From: Motiliproteus sp.
GTDB lineage: Bacteria; Pseudomonadota; Gammaproteobacteria; Pseudomonadales; Balneatricaceae
DNA length: 36,277 nucleotides
Direction: 5' to 3'
Assembly: GCA_026196225.1 (NCBI GenBank)
Contig: JAPHRD010000041.1
Location: 1 to 36,277 of the forward strand
The position numbers were made by a program, and so were the translations under genes. The number at the start of each line of letters is the position of its first letter. Positions within the stretch are counted from its first letter, which is position 1. Under the pieces are notes generated by a model, which searched no databases, was not told where the DNA came from, and saw nothing but the letters and a program-made list of their open reading frames with translations. Below, piece after piece: positions 24,531 to 33,009 of the stretch.

Positions 24531-25199
24531 TTAGTCTTTAGCCAGGAAAATAACCAAACGCTTGGGGCCGTGCGCGCCCATTTGCAGTTTCTGTTCGATA
24601 TCGGCGCTGCGAGACGGGCCGGTAATCATATTGACGGTCCGTGGCATAGAATCGCCTTGTTCGCGCAATTTCTGCCAGGCCGCTTCGTAAGGTCCGACAA
24701 TGCTGGATTCATGCAGTAACACCATGTGAATATCCGCTAGAAAATTCAGCGTGGTCGGTGACTGCGGTCCTGACAGCAGCATCAGCGTGCCGGTTTCTGC
24801 GATACCGGCAAAGGATCCGGTGAGGCTGGCTATGTCGCCGGGTTTTCCCTCCCGATGAAGCAGCTTGCAGTCTCCAGTTTCCGACCAATCCAGCTGCATT
24901 AGCTCGTCCGCGGTGGCACTAACTAGTTGTTTCAGACTTTCCTTTTTGGCAAATCCAGCCACTGCTTGTGGAAGTTGGCTGCTGCTGTCCAATTCGATCA
25001 GTTCTGCCGCCGCTTCGGTGGCCATAGATTTAAACAGTTCGACCTGCTGTTCCTGTGGTAGATCGCTCCGTGCTGGAGTGGTACTGCTTGGATGGTAGGC
25101 CAAACGGTGTTTAACCTTTTCCAATGCTTCGCCCTCTAAGGGACCGCGTTTCAATCCTAGACGGATATTTCCGAAAATCTGGTCTCGGGAAGTACTCAT
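24531..25199 (-). CDS. lutC: Lactate utilization protein LutC (LUD domain)
   Basis: The third subunit of the LutABC L-lactate oxidation complex, 222 residues. The LUD-domain signature GIAETGTLMLLSGPQSPTTL is followed by DIHMVLLHESSIVGPYEAAW and the conserved ending TGPSRSADIEQKLQMGAHGP. It is the last gene of a lutA-lutB-lutC minus-strand operon, 15 bases after lutB. LutABC replaces or backs up LldD in converting lactate to pyruvate, with electrons passed through iron-sulfur centres. Confidence 0.93.
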   Translation of the reverse strand: MSTSRDQIFGNIRLGLKRGPLEGEALEKVKHRLAYHPSSTTPARSDLPQEQQVELFKSMATEAAAELIELDSSSQLPQAVAGFAKKESLKQLVSATADELMQLDWSETGDCKLLHREGKPGDIASLTGSFAGIAETGTLMLLSGPQSPTTLNFLADIHMVLLHESSIVGPYEAAWQKLREQGDSMPRTVNMITGPSRSADIEQKLQMGAHGPKRLVIFLAKD

Positions 25200-25214
25200 G
25201 ATATTGTTAACCCC

Positions 25215-26624
25215 CTACTTAGAAGACTGCTGCTTTTTCCACTGATCCATAAAGGTTCTACCTTGCGGTGCCGGCAAATCCCGCCACAGCGTCCAACCAT
25301 TCTTCAATGGTAAGGAGCGAATTCGATTCTTTTTCCCGCCTATCAGCTTTAAGGTCAGGCTGCTGGCTCTGGCCAGCCAGCGATAAAGCGCTGGCCGTTT
25401 GGCAAAGAAGGCCCAGGCACAGATTCCAAAACGGAATCCTTTAGGAGAGAGGTGCTTTTCGAACTCCCGCTCGCGCCAGTGTCGCATCATCTTCGGCAGA
25501 GGTATTCGCACCGGACAGACCGATTCACATTTGCCGCAGAAAGTAGAGGCGTTGGGGAGATGGCCTGCTTTATCGATACCAATCAATTTCGGCGTCAGCA
25601 CTGAACCCATGGGGCCGGGGTAAACCCAGCCGTAGGCGTGACCACCGACAGAACCATAGACCGGACAGTGATTCATACAGGCTGAGCAGCGGATACAACG
25701 CAGCATCTCCTGAAATTGAGTGCCGATCATCTCGCTACGGCCGTTGTCGAGAAGAACTACGTGGTATTCCTCGGGGCCGTCAACGTCATCTTCACGGCGT
25801 GGACCAGTGGATAGGGTGTTGTATACGGTAAATTCCTGACCGGTGGCGGAGCGGGCCAGCAGTCGCAGAAATAGCGACATGTCCTCAAGGGTGGGAACGA
25901 TCTTGTCGATGGTGGTGATCACTACGTGCACCTTGGGTAGAGTTTGGGTCAGGTCACCGTTGCCTTCGTTGGTGACGATGATGGTGCTGCCTGTTTCGGC
26001 GACGCAGAAGTTGGCACCGGTGATGCCTACATCAGCGGCAACAAACTGCTTGCGCAGCATCTCCCGTGCTTCCTGCATCAGTTCGGCTGGATCATCGGTG
26101 CGAGGGCGACCGTGTTTTTCGTGGAAGATGTCGCTGACGTCGTCCAGATTGAGGTGGATAGCAGGCGCGATGATATGGCTGGGGTGGTCTTTCCGCAGTT
26201 GCAGGATGTATTCCCCCAGGTCGGTTTCTACCGGCTGAATACCATTCTCTTCCAGATAATCGTTGAGGTTGATCTCCTCAGAGACCATCGATTTACCTTT
26301 GGTGACGGTTTTAGCACCGGACTTTCGACAGATTTCCAGAATCGCCTTATTGGCATCGTCACTATCACGGGCCCAGTGCACATGGCCGCCATTTTTAGTC
26401 ACATTGGTTTCGAACTGTTCCAGGTAGAAATCCAGGTTAGCGATGATGTGATCTTTGAGATCACGACCTTCATCACGGAGCTTGTCAAACTCGGGCATTC
26501 GGTCGACTGCGTTGGCCCGTTTGACCGGAAACCCATCACGAAGATTGCCTAGCGCCTTCTGGAGATTGGCATCTTCTAAGGCGATACGGGAACTTTCTTT
26601 AAACTTGGGGCTGTTAATCTGCAT
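25215..26624 (-). CDS. lutB: Lactate utilization iron-sulfur protein LutB
   Basis: The iron-sulfur subunit of LutABC, 469 residues. An N-terminal LUD-type domain (KGKSMVSEEINLNDYLEENG, CVAETGSTIIVTNEGNG) is followed by a ferredoxin-like module: CIRCSACMNHCPVYG (Cys310, 313, 316, 320) and CGKCESVCPVRIPLP (Cys363, 366, 370). I use ATG 26624 (MQINSPKFKESS), which has GGAG at the correct distance. The frame continues upstream into lutA, but that part overlaps the neighbour and lacks family similarity. The 13-base gap to lutA indicates a tight operon. Confidence 0.95.
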   Translation of the reverse strand: MQINSPKFKESSRIALEDANLQKALGNLRDGFPVKRANAVDRMPEFDKLRDEGRDLKDHIIANLDFYLEQFETNVTKNGGHVHWARDSDDANKAILEICRKSGAKTVTKGKSMVSEEINLNDYLEENGIQPVETDLGEYILQLRKDHPSHIIAPAIHLNLDDVSDIFHEKHGRPRTDDPAELMQEAREMLRKQFVAADVGITGANFCVAETGSTIIVTNEGNGDLTQTLPKVHVVITTIDKIVPTLEDMSLFLRLLARSATGQEFTVYNTLSTGPRREDDVDGPEEYHVVLLDNGRSEMIGTQFQEMLRCIRCSACMNHCPVYGSVGGHAYGWVYPGPMGSVLTPKLIGIDKAGHLPNASTFCGKCESVCPVRIPLPKMMRHWREREFEKHLSPKGFRFGICAWAFFAKRPALYRWLARASSLTLKLIGGKKNRIRSLPLKNGWTLWRDLPAPQGRTFMDQWKKQQSSK

Positions 26625-26637
26625 ACTGAGCTCCTGC

Positions 26638-27453
26638 TTACGCTTCTTTGGCCAGATCAAAATTAGGCTGCAGGTTGGCTTCACCGATGGCTGGTTCATA
26701 GGTCATGTTGGCAAGCACTTCGACTACGTGACGAACCTCCAGTTTTGAACCCTCGCGTTTGAGTTTTCCGGCCATGTTAAGCAGGCAGCCAAGGTCGCCG
26801 CCTAGCAGTGTGTCAGCATTGGTGGCGCCAGCGTTGACGTTCTTGTTGGAGACCATACGATTGGAAATATCTGGGTATTTGATACAGAAAGTGCCGCCGA
26901 AACCACAGCAGGTCTCCGCTTCTTCCATCTCATCAATCTGTAGATTGTTAACTTTTCCTAGCAGTTTGCGGGGTTGCTGCTTGACGCCCAGTTCCCGTAA
27001 TCCGGCGCAGGAATCGTGATAAGTGATGATGCCTTCGTATTGGGCGATAATTTTGTCAAATTCCAGTACGTCGATGAGGAATGAAGTAATTTCATAGGCA
27101 CGAGATGCCAGCTCTTTGGCGCGGCTATGATAGGGATCATCGCTCTCAAACAGATCTGGATAATGATGAAGCATGCCGATGCAGCTGCCCGAAGGACCAA
27201 CAACGTACTGGTAACCGTCGAATGCGTTGATCACGTTCTTGGCAATATCTTGGGTGGATTTTCGGTCGCCGGAGTTGAATGTCGGTTGCCCGCAGCAGGT
27301 CTGGGCTTCAGGGACTTCAACGTAGCATCCCGCCTGCTCCAATAACTTAATTGTGGCAAAGCCGATGCTGGGACGGAAAATATCGACCAGGCAGGTGACG
27401 AACAGGCCGACTTGATGGCGGCTGCCACCGGAAGAAGGTGTGTTTAAGCTCAT
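26638..27453 (-). CDS. lutA: Lactate utilization CCG-domain protein LutA
   Basis: The first subunit of LutABC (YkgE-like), 271 residues with two cysteine-rich CCG domains. The CCG motifs are at residues 53-55 (QTCCGQPTFNSG) and 182-184 (TCCGFGGTFCIKYP), with paired cysteines in GLFVTCLVDIFRP, GPSGSCIGM and YHDSCAGLRELG. Related heterodisulfide-reductase-type CCG domains bind iron-sulfur clusters. ATG 27453 is preferred; a TTG 12 bases upstream is in frame. It leads the lutABC operon and is divergent from a FadR-type regulator, with an operator-like palindrome between them. Confidence 0.95.
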   Translation of the reverse strand: MSLNTPSSGGSRHQVGLFVTCLVDIFRPSIGFATIKLLEQAGCYVEVPEAQTCCGQPTFNSGDRKSTQDIAKNVINAFDGYQYVVGPSGSCIGMLHHYPDLFESDDPYHSRAKELASRAYEITSFLIDVLEFDKIIAQYEGIITYHDSCAGLRELGVKQQPRKLLGKVNNLQIDEMEEAETCCGFGGTFCIKYPDISNRMVSNKNVNAGATNADTLLGGDLGCLLNMAGKLKREGSKLEVRHVVEVLANMTYEPAIGEANLQPNFDLAKEA

Positions 27454-27566
27454 TAGCGCTCTCAAATTAATTGTCGATAGTTGTTGTTATGGCCCGGGCT
27501 GTTGGATAGCAACGGTAGTTAAACCCTAGCTGATCGCACAAAAAAGGCTAAACTAAACAAGCAAAG

Positions 27567-27577
27567 TGGTCTGACCG
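27567..27577. promoter_or_regulatory. Operator-like palindrome between lutA and the GntR regulator
   Basis: TGGTCTGACCG contains the palindrome GGTC-T-GACC. PdhR/LldR members of the FadR branch bind TGGTnnnACCA sites, which this matches at seven of eight fixed positions. A second inverted repeat GCTCAG/CTGAGC lies at 27592-27608. Control of both divergent genes by lactate or pyruvate is inferred. Confidence 0.6.
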
Positions 27578-27667
27578 AAAGTGTGGGGCCTGCTCAGTGC
27601 CGCTGAGCGTGATGATAAGTATGGTTGGCTTTTAACCGATCGCTATTGGATTTGGATAGAGTTGTTA

Positions 27668-28381
27668 ATGATTGATCTTGAACTGCCAGCCGGTGATGAG
27701 CGCATCGCCGACCGTATTGCGCGTCGGTTGCAGGGGCAGATTTTAGCGGGAGAGATTGTCCCAGGTGAGAAGTTGCCTTCTCAGCGAAAGCTGGCTGGGT
27801 CCTTGGGTGTGTCTCGAGAAGCGGTGCGAGAGGCGGTGGTGGTGCTGCAGAATCATGGGTTGATCGAGACCTATCATGGTGGTGGCAGTTTTTGTAAGAA
27901 TCTGTTTGACGGTTTTTTCGAGCTACCGATGCGGGATCAGGACCAAAACAGTCACAATCTGCAATGTCAGGTCATGGAAATGCGTGAAGTTCTGGAAGGT
28001 GAGGCGGCCTATTTCGCCGCGCTGCGTGCAACTGATAATCAGCGTCAGCGTTTGACCGCCGAGTACCAGCGGATGCTGGAGCGGGGGAGTGGAGAAACCA
28101 CTCTTAAGAAGGCGAAGGCGGATCTCACCTTTCATATGCTGATCGCTGAAAGCAGTCATCATTTTATAGTCATGTCGATCAGTCAGGTGCTTTACAACAA
28201 GTATTTCAACGCTATGTACGGGGTGCTTTCCAAGGCGCTGAAAAAGTCGGGAAATTATCCGCCGAAAATAGGTGTGCAGCACGATCAGATCTATCAGGCG
28301 ATTATGGATCAGGATGCGGGTGAGGCCCGAAAAGTGGCGCAACAGCATATCCGATACACTCGCGACCAAATGTTGGATTGA
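27668..28381 (+). CDS. GntR-family (FadR/LldR-type) regulator, probable lactate operon repressor
   Basis: A 237-residue transcription regulator. Residues about 8-75 form the GntR winged helix (RIADRIARRLQGQILAGEI, PGEKLPSQRKLAGSLGVSRE, LIETYHGGGSF). The C-terminal FCD effector domain is all-helical, with likely metal/ligand histidines in LTFHMLIAESSHH and VQHDQIYQAI. ATG 27668 (MIDLELPAGDERIADR) is chosen because family members start just before the winged helix; an earlier in-frame GTG at 27581 would add 29 residues and overlap the operator region. Its divergent position against lutABC suggests it represses that operon and perhaps dctPQM. LldR, PdhR and LutR are indistinguishable at this level. 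Confidence 0.85.
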   Translation: MIDLELPAGDERIADRIARRLQGQILAGEIVPGEKLPSQRKLAGSLGVSREAVREAVVVLQNHGLIETYHGGGSFCKNLFDGFFELPMRDQDQNSHNLQCQVMEMREVLEGEAAYFAALRATDNQRQRLTAEYQRMLERGSGETTLKKAKADLTFHMLIAESSHHFIVMSISQVLYNKYFNAMYGVLSKALKKSGNYPPKIGVQHDQIYQAIMDQDAGEARKVAQQHIRYTRDQMLD

Positions 28382-28398
28382 AATCTTCCTTTAGTACC

Positions 28399-28428
28399 TT
28401 GTACGCAGATGCAAAGCACTGATAAAAT
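28399..28428 (+). promoter_or_regulatory. Candidate sigma70 promoter for thrS-infC
   Basis: TTGTAC (28399-28404) and TAAAAT (28423-28428) with an 18-base spacer, in the gap after the GntR gene and about 110 bases before thrS. Confidence 0.55.
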
Positions 28429-28538
28429 TGCCCGTCTTTATGCGGGCGCGGTCTTTTTCAACGACTCGTTCCCTTCAAATTCTGATTTAACTCCTAATGT
28501 GGCCTTTGGTAGGGGTCACCACTGGGAAAGGATTGATC

Positions 28539-30464
28539 ATGCCTGTTATTACCCTCCCTGATTCGAGTACCCGCCAGTTTGACCAGGCGGTGAGTGTTTA
28601 TGATGTTGCTGCCTCTATCGGCGCAGGATTGGCTAAGGCCGCCCTGGCTGGAAAGGTCAATGGCGAGCTAGTGGATGCTAGCTATCTGATTGAAGAGGAT
28701 GTTCAGCTAGCCATCATTACGGCTCGCGATGAAGAGGGACTGGAAGTTATTCGCCACTCCTGTGCTCACCTGATGGCTATGGCCGTTCAGGAACTGTTTC
28801 CTGGTGCACAGGTCACCATCGGTCCGGTTATCGAAGATGGTTTCTACTACGATTTTGCCTACGAGCGTACTTTTACGCCGGAAGACCTGCAGGCGATTGA
28901 AACCAAGATGAAGCAGTTGACTAAAGCCAACCTGCCCGTTGATCGCTCTCTGATGTCTCGCACCGAAGCGGTAGCGTTCTTTAAAGAGCTGGGTGAGGAC
29001 TATAAAGTCCAGATTATCGAAGATATTCCCAGCGAGCAGGATCTTTCCTTCTACAAACAGGGCGACTTTATCGATCTATGTCGTGGCCCCCACGTTCCTA
29101 GTACTGGTCACATCAAAGCTTTCAAACTGATGAAAGTAGCGGGTGCTTACTGGCGTGGTGATTCAAATAACGAGATGCTGCAGCGTATCTACGGCACGGC
29201 TTGGGGTGACAAGAAGGCGCTCAAGGCGTATCTGCATCGCCTGGAAGAGGCTGAAAAGCGCGATCACCGCAAACTGGGCAAGCGTCTGGATCTGTTCCAT
29301 ACCCAGGAAGAAGCTCCCGGTATGGTGTTCTGGCACGCAAACGGCTGGACTATTTATCAGGCTGTTGAGCAGTACATGCGTTCAGTGCTGAACCGAAACG
29401 GTTATCAAGAGATCAAAACGCCGCAGGTTGTGGATCGCAGCTTATGGGAGCGTTCCGGTCACTGGGACAAGTTCAGCGAGATGATGTTCACCACTCACTC
29501 CGAGAGTCGTGACTACGCCGTCAAGCCGATGAACTGCCCTTGTCACGTCCAGGTCTTCAATCAGGGCCTGCGCAGTTATCGCGATCTACCGCTCCGCTTG
29601 GCTGAATTTGGTTCCTGTCACCGAAATGAGCCGTCAGGTACCCTGCACGGTTTGATGCGTGTTCGTGGTTTTGTTCAGGATGATGCACATATTTTCTGTA
29701 GCGAAGCGCAGATGCAGGACGAAGTTTCTGACTTTATCGACCTGCTATATGCCGTTTATAAGGATTTTGGCTTTAACGACATTATGCTGAAACTGTCCAC
29801 CCGCCCTGAAAAACGTGTGGGTAGTGATGAGGTTTGGGATAAGTCCGAGCAGTCGTTAGCAGCAGCGCTGGACAACAAGGGGCTGGATTGGGAATTGCTA
29901 CCCGGTGAAGGTGCCTTCTACGGACCTAAGATTGAATTCTCCTTGAAGGATTGTCTGGGTCGAGTATGGCAGTGCGGTACCATTCAGGTGGATTTCTCTA
30001 TGCCAGGCCGTCTTGATGCTCAATTCGTGAATGAAGAGGGTAAACGGGAAACGCCGGTTATGCTTCACCGTGCTATTTTGGGATCCTTTGAGCGTTTTAT
30101 CGGTATTTTGATCGAAGAATACGCCGGAGCTATGCCAGCCTGGTTGGCACCAACTCAGGCGGTAATTCTCAATATTACCGATAATCAGGCCGATTTCTGC
30201 CGAGAAGTTGAAGAAACTCTCGCAGATCTTGGATTTAGAGTGCATGCGGACTTGAGAAACGAGAAGATCGGCTTTAAAATTCGCGAGCACACGATTCAGA
30301 AGGTTCCCTATCAGCTGGTGGTAGGCGATAAGGAAGTAGATTCTAAGACTGTGACCGTACGTTTGAGAACCGGAGAAGACTTAGGTTCCATGACAGTTGA
30401 AGCATTCAGTAAACTGTTGGCTGATGACATAGCGCGTAAAGGTCAGGTCGTAACGGAGAGTTAA
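28539..30464 (+). CDS. thrS: Threonyl-tRNA synthetase
   Basis: A class II aminoacyl-tRNA synthetase of 641 residues, one fewer than E. coli. The domains in order are TGS (1-62), the editing domain with [10 protein letters not shown], the catalytic core ([10 protein letters not shown] with the zinc cysteine; [22 protein letters not shown], motif 2; [19 protein letters not shown], motif 3), and the anticodon-binding domain ([25 protein letters not shown]). ATG 28539 has AAAGGA at 28527-28532 and gives [10 protein letters not shown]; the frame is open for 14 codons before it. It heads the thrS-infC-rpmI-rplT-pheST run. The stop codon lies three bases before the proposed infC start. Confidence 0.97.
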   Translation: MPVITLPDSSTRQFDQAVSVYDVAASIGAGLAKAALAGKVNGELVDASYLIEEDVQLAIITARDEEGLEVIRHSCAHLMAMAVQELFPGAQVTIGPVIEDGFYYDFAYERTFTPEDLQAIETKMKQLTKANLPVDRSLMSRTEAVAFFKELGEDYKVQIIEDIPSEQDLSFYKQGDFIDLCRGPHVPSTGHIKAFKLMKVAGAYWRGDSNNEMLQRIYGTAWGDKKALKAYLHRLEEAEKRDHRKLGKRLDLFHTQEEAPGMVFWHANGWTIYQAVEQYMRSVLNRNGYQEIKTPQVVDRSLWERSGHWDKFSEMMFTTHSESRDYAVKPMNCPCHVQVFNQGLRSYRDLPLRLAEFGSCHRNEPSGTLHGLMRVRGFVQDDAHIFCSEAQMQDEVSDFIDLLYAVYKDFGFNDIMLKLSTRPEKRVGSDEVWDKSEQSLAAALDNKGLDWELLPGEGAFYGPKIEFSLKDCLGRVWQCGTIQVDFSMPGRLDAQFVNEEGKRETPVMLHRAILGSFERFIGILIEEYAGAMPAWLAPTQAVILNITDNQADFCREVEETLADLGFRVHADLRNEKIGFKIREHTIQKVPYQLVVGDKEVDSKTVTVRLRTGEDLGSMTVEAFSKLLADDIARKGQVVTES

Positions 30465-30470
30465 AACATC
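30455..30470 (+). promoter_or_regulatory. Ribosome-binding site and AUC start of infC
   Basis: GGAGAG (30455-30460) lies within the last thrS codons at ideal spacing (nine bases after GGAG) to ATC 30468. The later ATG 30480 has only AGAGGA touching it with no spacer. This decides the infC start in favour of a non-canonical codon. Confidence 0.6.
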
Positions 30471-31007
30471 AAAAGAGGAATGTCGAAGGGCCGCGAAAAG
30501 AGAGCAACGATCAACGAAGAGATCGATGCTAGCGAGGTCCGCTTGGTAGGCGCCGAAGGCGATCAATTAGGTATTGTATCGATCGATGAAGCATTGAAGG
30601 CCGCTCAAGAAGCTGCCTTGGATCTTGTATTGATTGCGCCGGATGCCGAGCCAGTGGTCTGTAAAATTATGGACTACGGCAAACATGTTTTTGAGCTGAA
30701 GAAGCAGAAAGCTGAGCAACGCAAAAAGCAGAAGCAGACGCAGGTCAAAGAAATGAAGTTCCGTCCAGGGACTGAAGATGGGGATTATCAGGTAAAACTG
30801 CGCAACCTGGTACGTTTCCTTGAAAATGGAGACAAGGCGAAAGTGTCCTTGAGGTTCCGTGGTCGTGAAATGGCCCACCAGGATCTGGGTATGAAGCTGA
30901 TGAAACGGATCGAAATCGATCTGGAAGAGCTGAGTACCGTAGAACAGTTTCCGAAGTTGGAAGGCCGTCAGATGATCATGGTTCTTGCTCCCAAAAAGAA
31001 GAAGTAA
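30468..31007 (+). CDS. infC: Translation initiation factor IF-3
   Basis: IF-3 binds the 30S subunit and rejects non-canonical start codons and wrong initiator tRNAs. Family segments are [59 protein letters not shown] and [14 protein letters not shown], ending in a Lys-rich tail. Starting at ATC 30468 gives 179 residues (E. coli has 180) beginning [14 protein letters not shown]. Starting at ATG 30480 gives 175. The Shine-Dalgarno spacing favours ATC. Rare start codons in infC are the known basis of IF-3 autoregulation (AUU in E. coli). The gene directly follows thrS, as usual. Confidence 0.95.
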   Translation: MKRGMSKGREKRATINEEIDASEVRLVGAEGDQLGIVSIDEALKAAQEAALDLVLIAPDAEPVVCKIMDYGKHVFELKKQKAEQRKKQKQTQVKEMKFRPGTEDGDYQVKLRNLVRFLENGDKAKVSLRFRGREMAHQDLGMKLMKRIEIDLEELSTVEQFPKLEGRQMIMVLAPKKKK

Positions 31008-31021
31008 CGCGAAGCGTCACT

Positions 31022-31064
31022 AAAGTCTGCGTACCTCAAATGTAGTTTGAGGGCGTAGGCTTTT
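31022..31064 (+). terminator. Leader hairpin / attenuator between infC and rpmI
   Basis: An RNA stem of about 18 bp with one bulged A (31033) and a few G-U pairs joins 31022-31040 to 31046-31063 around the loop TGTAG, ending in TTTT. It lies between infC and rpmI. It may be a partial terminator or part of the control region by which L20 represses rpmI-rplT in E. coli; which one cannot be told from sequence alone. Confidence 0.6.
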
Positions 31065-31115
31065 GTCGTTTAAACGCGTTATACAGAAATTAACGAATGC
31101 GTGGAGTAGTTTAAA

Positions 31116-31310
31116 ATGCCAAAAATGAAAACTTGTAGCGGTGCTGCAAAGCGTTTTAAGAAAACCGCTAGCGGCTTCAAGCGTAAGTCATCCCATACTA
31201 GCCATATTTTGACCAAGAAGAGCACTAAGCGTAAGCGTCACCTGCGCGGCACTAGCGAAGTGCATGCATCTGATGTTGCTCTGGTCAAGCGCATGTTGCG
31301 CGAAGCCTAA
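31116..31310 (+). CDS. rpmI: 50S ribosomal protein L35
   Basis: A 64-residue, very basic protein with the standard sequence [20 protein letters not shown] and the [22 protein letters not shown] core. It binds 23S rRNA in the large subunit. The gene starts at ATG 31116 after a leader with a stable hairpin and is 44 bases ahead of rplT, with which it is normally co-transcribed and co-regulated by L20. Confidence 0.98.
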   Translation: MPKMKTCSGAAKRFKKTASGFKRKSSHTSHILTKKSTKRKRHLRGTSEVHASDVALVKRMLREA

Positions 31311-31354
31311 TTCTTGGAATTAGCGTTTAGAATTGTTAGTAGAAGGATAGAATT

Positions 31355-31711
31355 ATGCCTCGCGTAAAACGTGGTGTTGTCGCTCGTCGTCGTCACAAGA
31401 AAGTTCTTAAGCAAGCTAAAGGTTACTACGGAGCTCGTAGCCGAGTATTTCGTGTAGCCAAACAAGCCGTTATCAAAGCGGGTCAGTACGCCTACCGTGA
31501 CCGTCGTCAGCGTAAGCGTCAGTTCCGTGCTCTGTGGATTGCTCGTATCAACGCAGCAGCTCGCATCAATGGTTTGTCTTACAGCCGATTTATTGCAGGC
31601 CTTAAAAAAGCCTCTATCGAAATCGACCGTAAGGTACTGGCCGACCTGGCCGTACACGAAAAAACTGCTTTTGCTGCAATCGTAGAAAAGGCCAAGGCTA
31701 GCCTGGCTTAA
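31355..31711 (+). CDS. rplT: 50S ribosomal protein L20
   Basis: L20 is needed early in 50S assembly and in E. coli represses its own operon by binding the rpmI leader. It has 118 residues. The basic N-terminal extension ([20 protein letters not shown]) and the globular part ([34 protein letters not shown]) are fully conserved. GAAGGATAG precedes ATG 31355. It is followed by two hairpins, the second a strong terminator, before pheS. Confidence 0.98.
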   Translation: MPRVKRGVVARRRHKKVLKQAKGYYGARSRVFRVAKQAVIKAGQYAYRDRRQRKRQFRALWIARINAAARINGLSYSRFIAGLKKASIEIDRKVLADLAVHEKTAFAAIVEKAKASLA

Positions 31712-31776
31712 TACCCTGCTGGGTTGTTCGATTGCCGTAAATTGGATGCGCTTTTATGCTGCATCCATCGGTTCTG

Positions 31777-31812
31777 ACAGGGGAAGTGTGTACACTCTTC
31801 CCCTGTTTTTTT
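31777..31812 (+). terminator. Strong terminator after rplT (possible pheS attenuator)
   Basis: ACAGGGGAAG (31777-31786) pairs with CTTCCCCTGT (31797-31806), with further pairing inside the loop (AGTGT/ACACT), then seven T residues from 31806. A smaller hairpin TGGATGC/GCATCCA (31743-31749/31761-31767) precedes it. In E. coli the corresponding position holds the pheST attenuator. Confidence 0.9.
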
Positions 31813-31818
31813 GTGTAG

Positions 31819-31866
31819 CGCATCTGTCCTGAGGATCAACCTGACAAGGTCTTCAGGAGAGATGCG
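31819..31866 (+). other. Long imperfect hairpin in the pheS leader
   Basis: Nineteen bases (31819-31837) pair with 31848-31866 with a single G-G mismatch and two G-U pairs; the loop is AACCTGACAA. The right arm contains AGGAG (31855-31859), which would be masked. A five-codon frame ATG-CGA-ACA-GCA-TGC-TAG starts at 31862. A second inverted repeat GCCGCT/AGCGGC (31896-31901/31920-31925) follows close to the pheS start. I recognise no Phe-rich leader peptide. Confidence 0.65.
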
Positions 31867-31891
31867 AACAGCATGCTAGAAATACAGATAG

Positions 31892-32935
<1,044 letters not shown>

Positions 32936-33009
32936 TTAGAGCCATCAGCTAGTAAATGGACAGCTCCAACGTCTGAAATTTAAAGCGAATTTAAGAGAAG
33001 CGAATTACG

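Noticed and set aside
28497-28530. A TGGT/ACCA repeat and a short loop upstream of thrS as a tRNA-Thr-mimicking operator like that of E. coli thrS.
   Set aside because: The possible stems are only two to four base pairs and the loop does not place a Thr anticodon correctly.
31746-31832. A 28-codon frame across the rplT terminator as a pheST leader peptide.
   Set aside because: It has no good ribosome-binding site, is not Phe-rich before the terminator, and its only Phe-Phe pair comes from the T-run itself.
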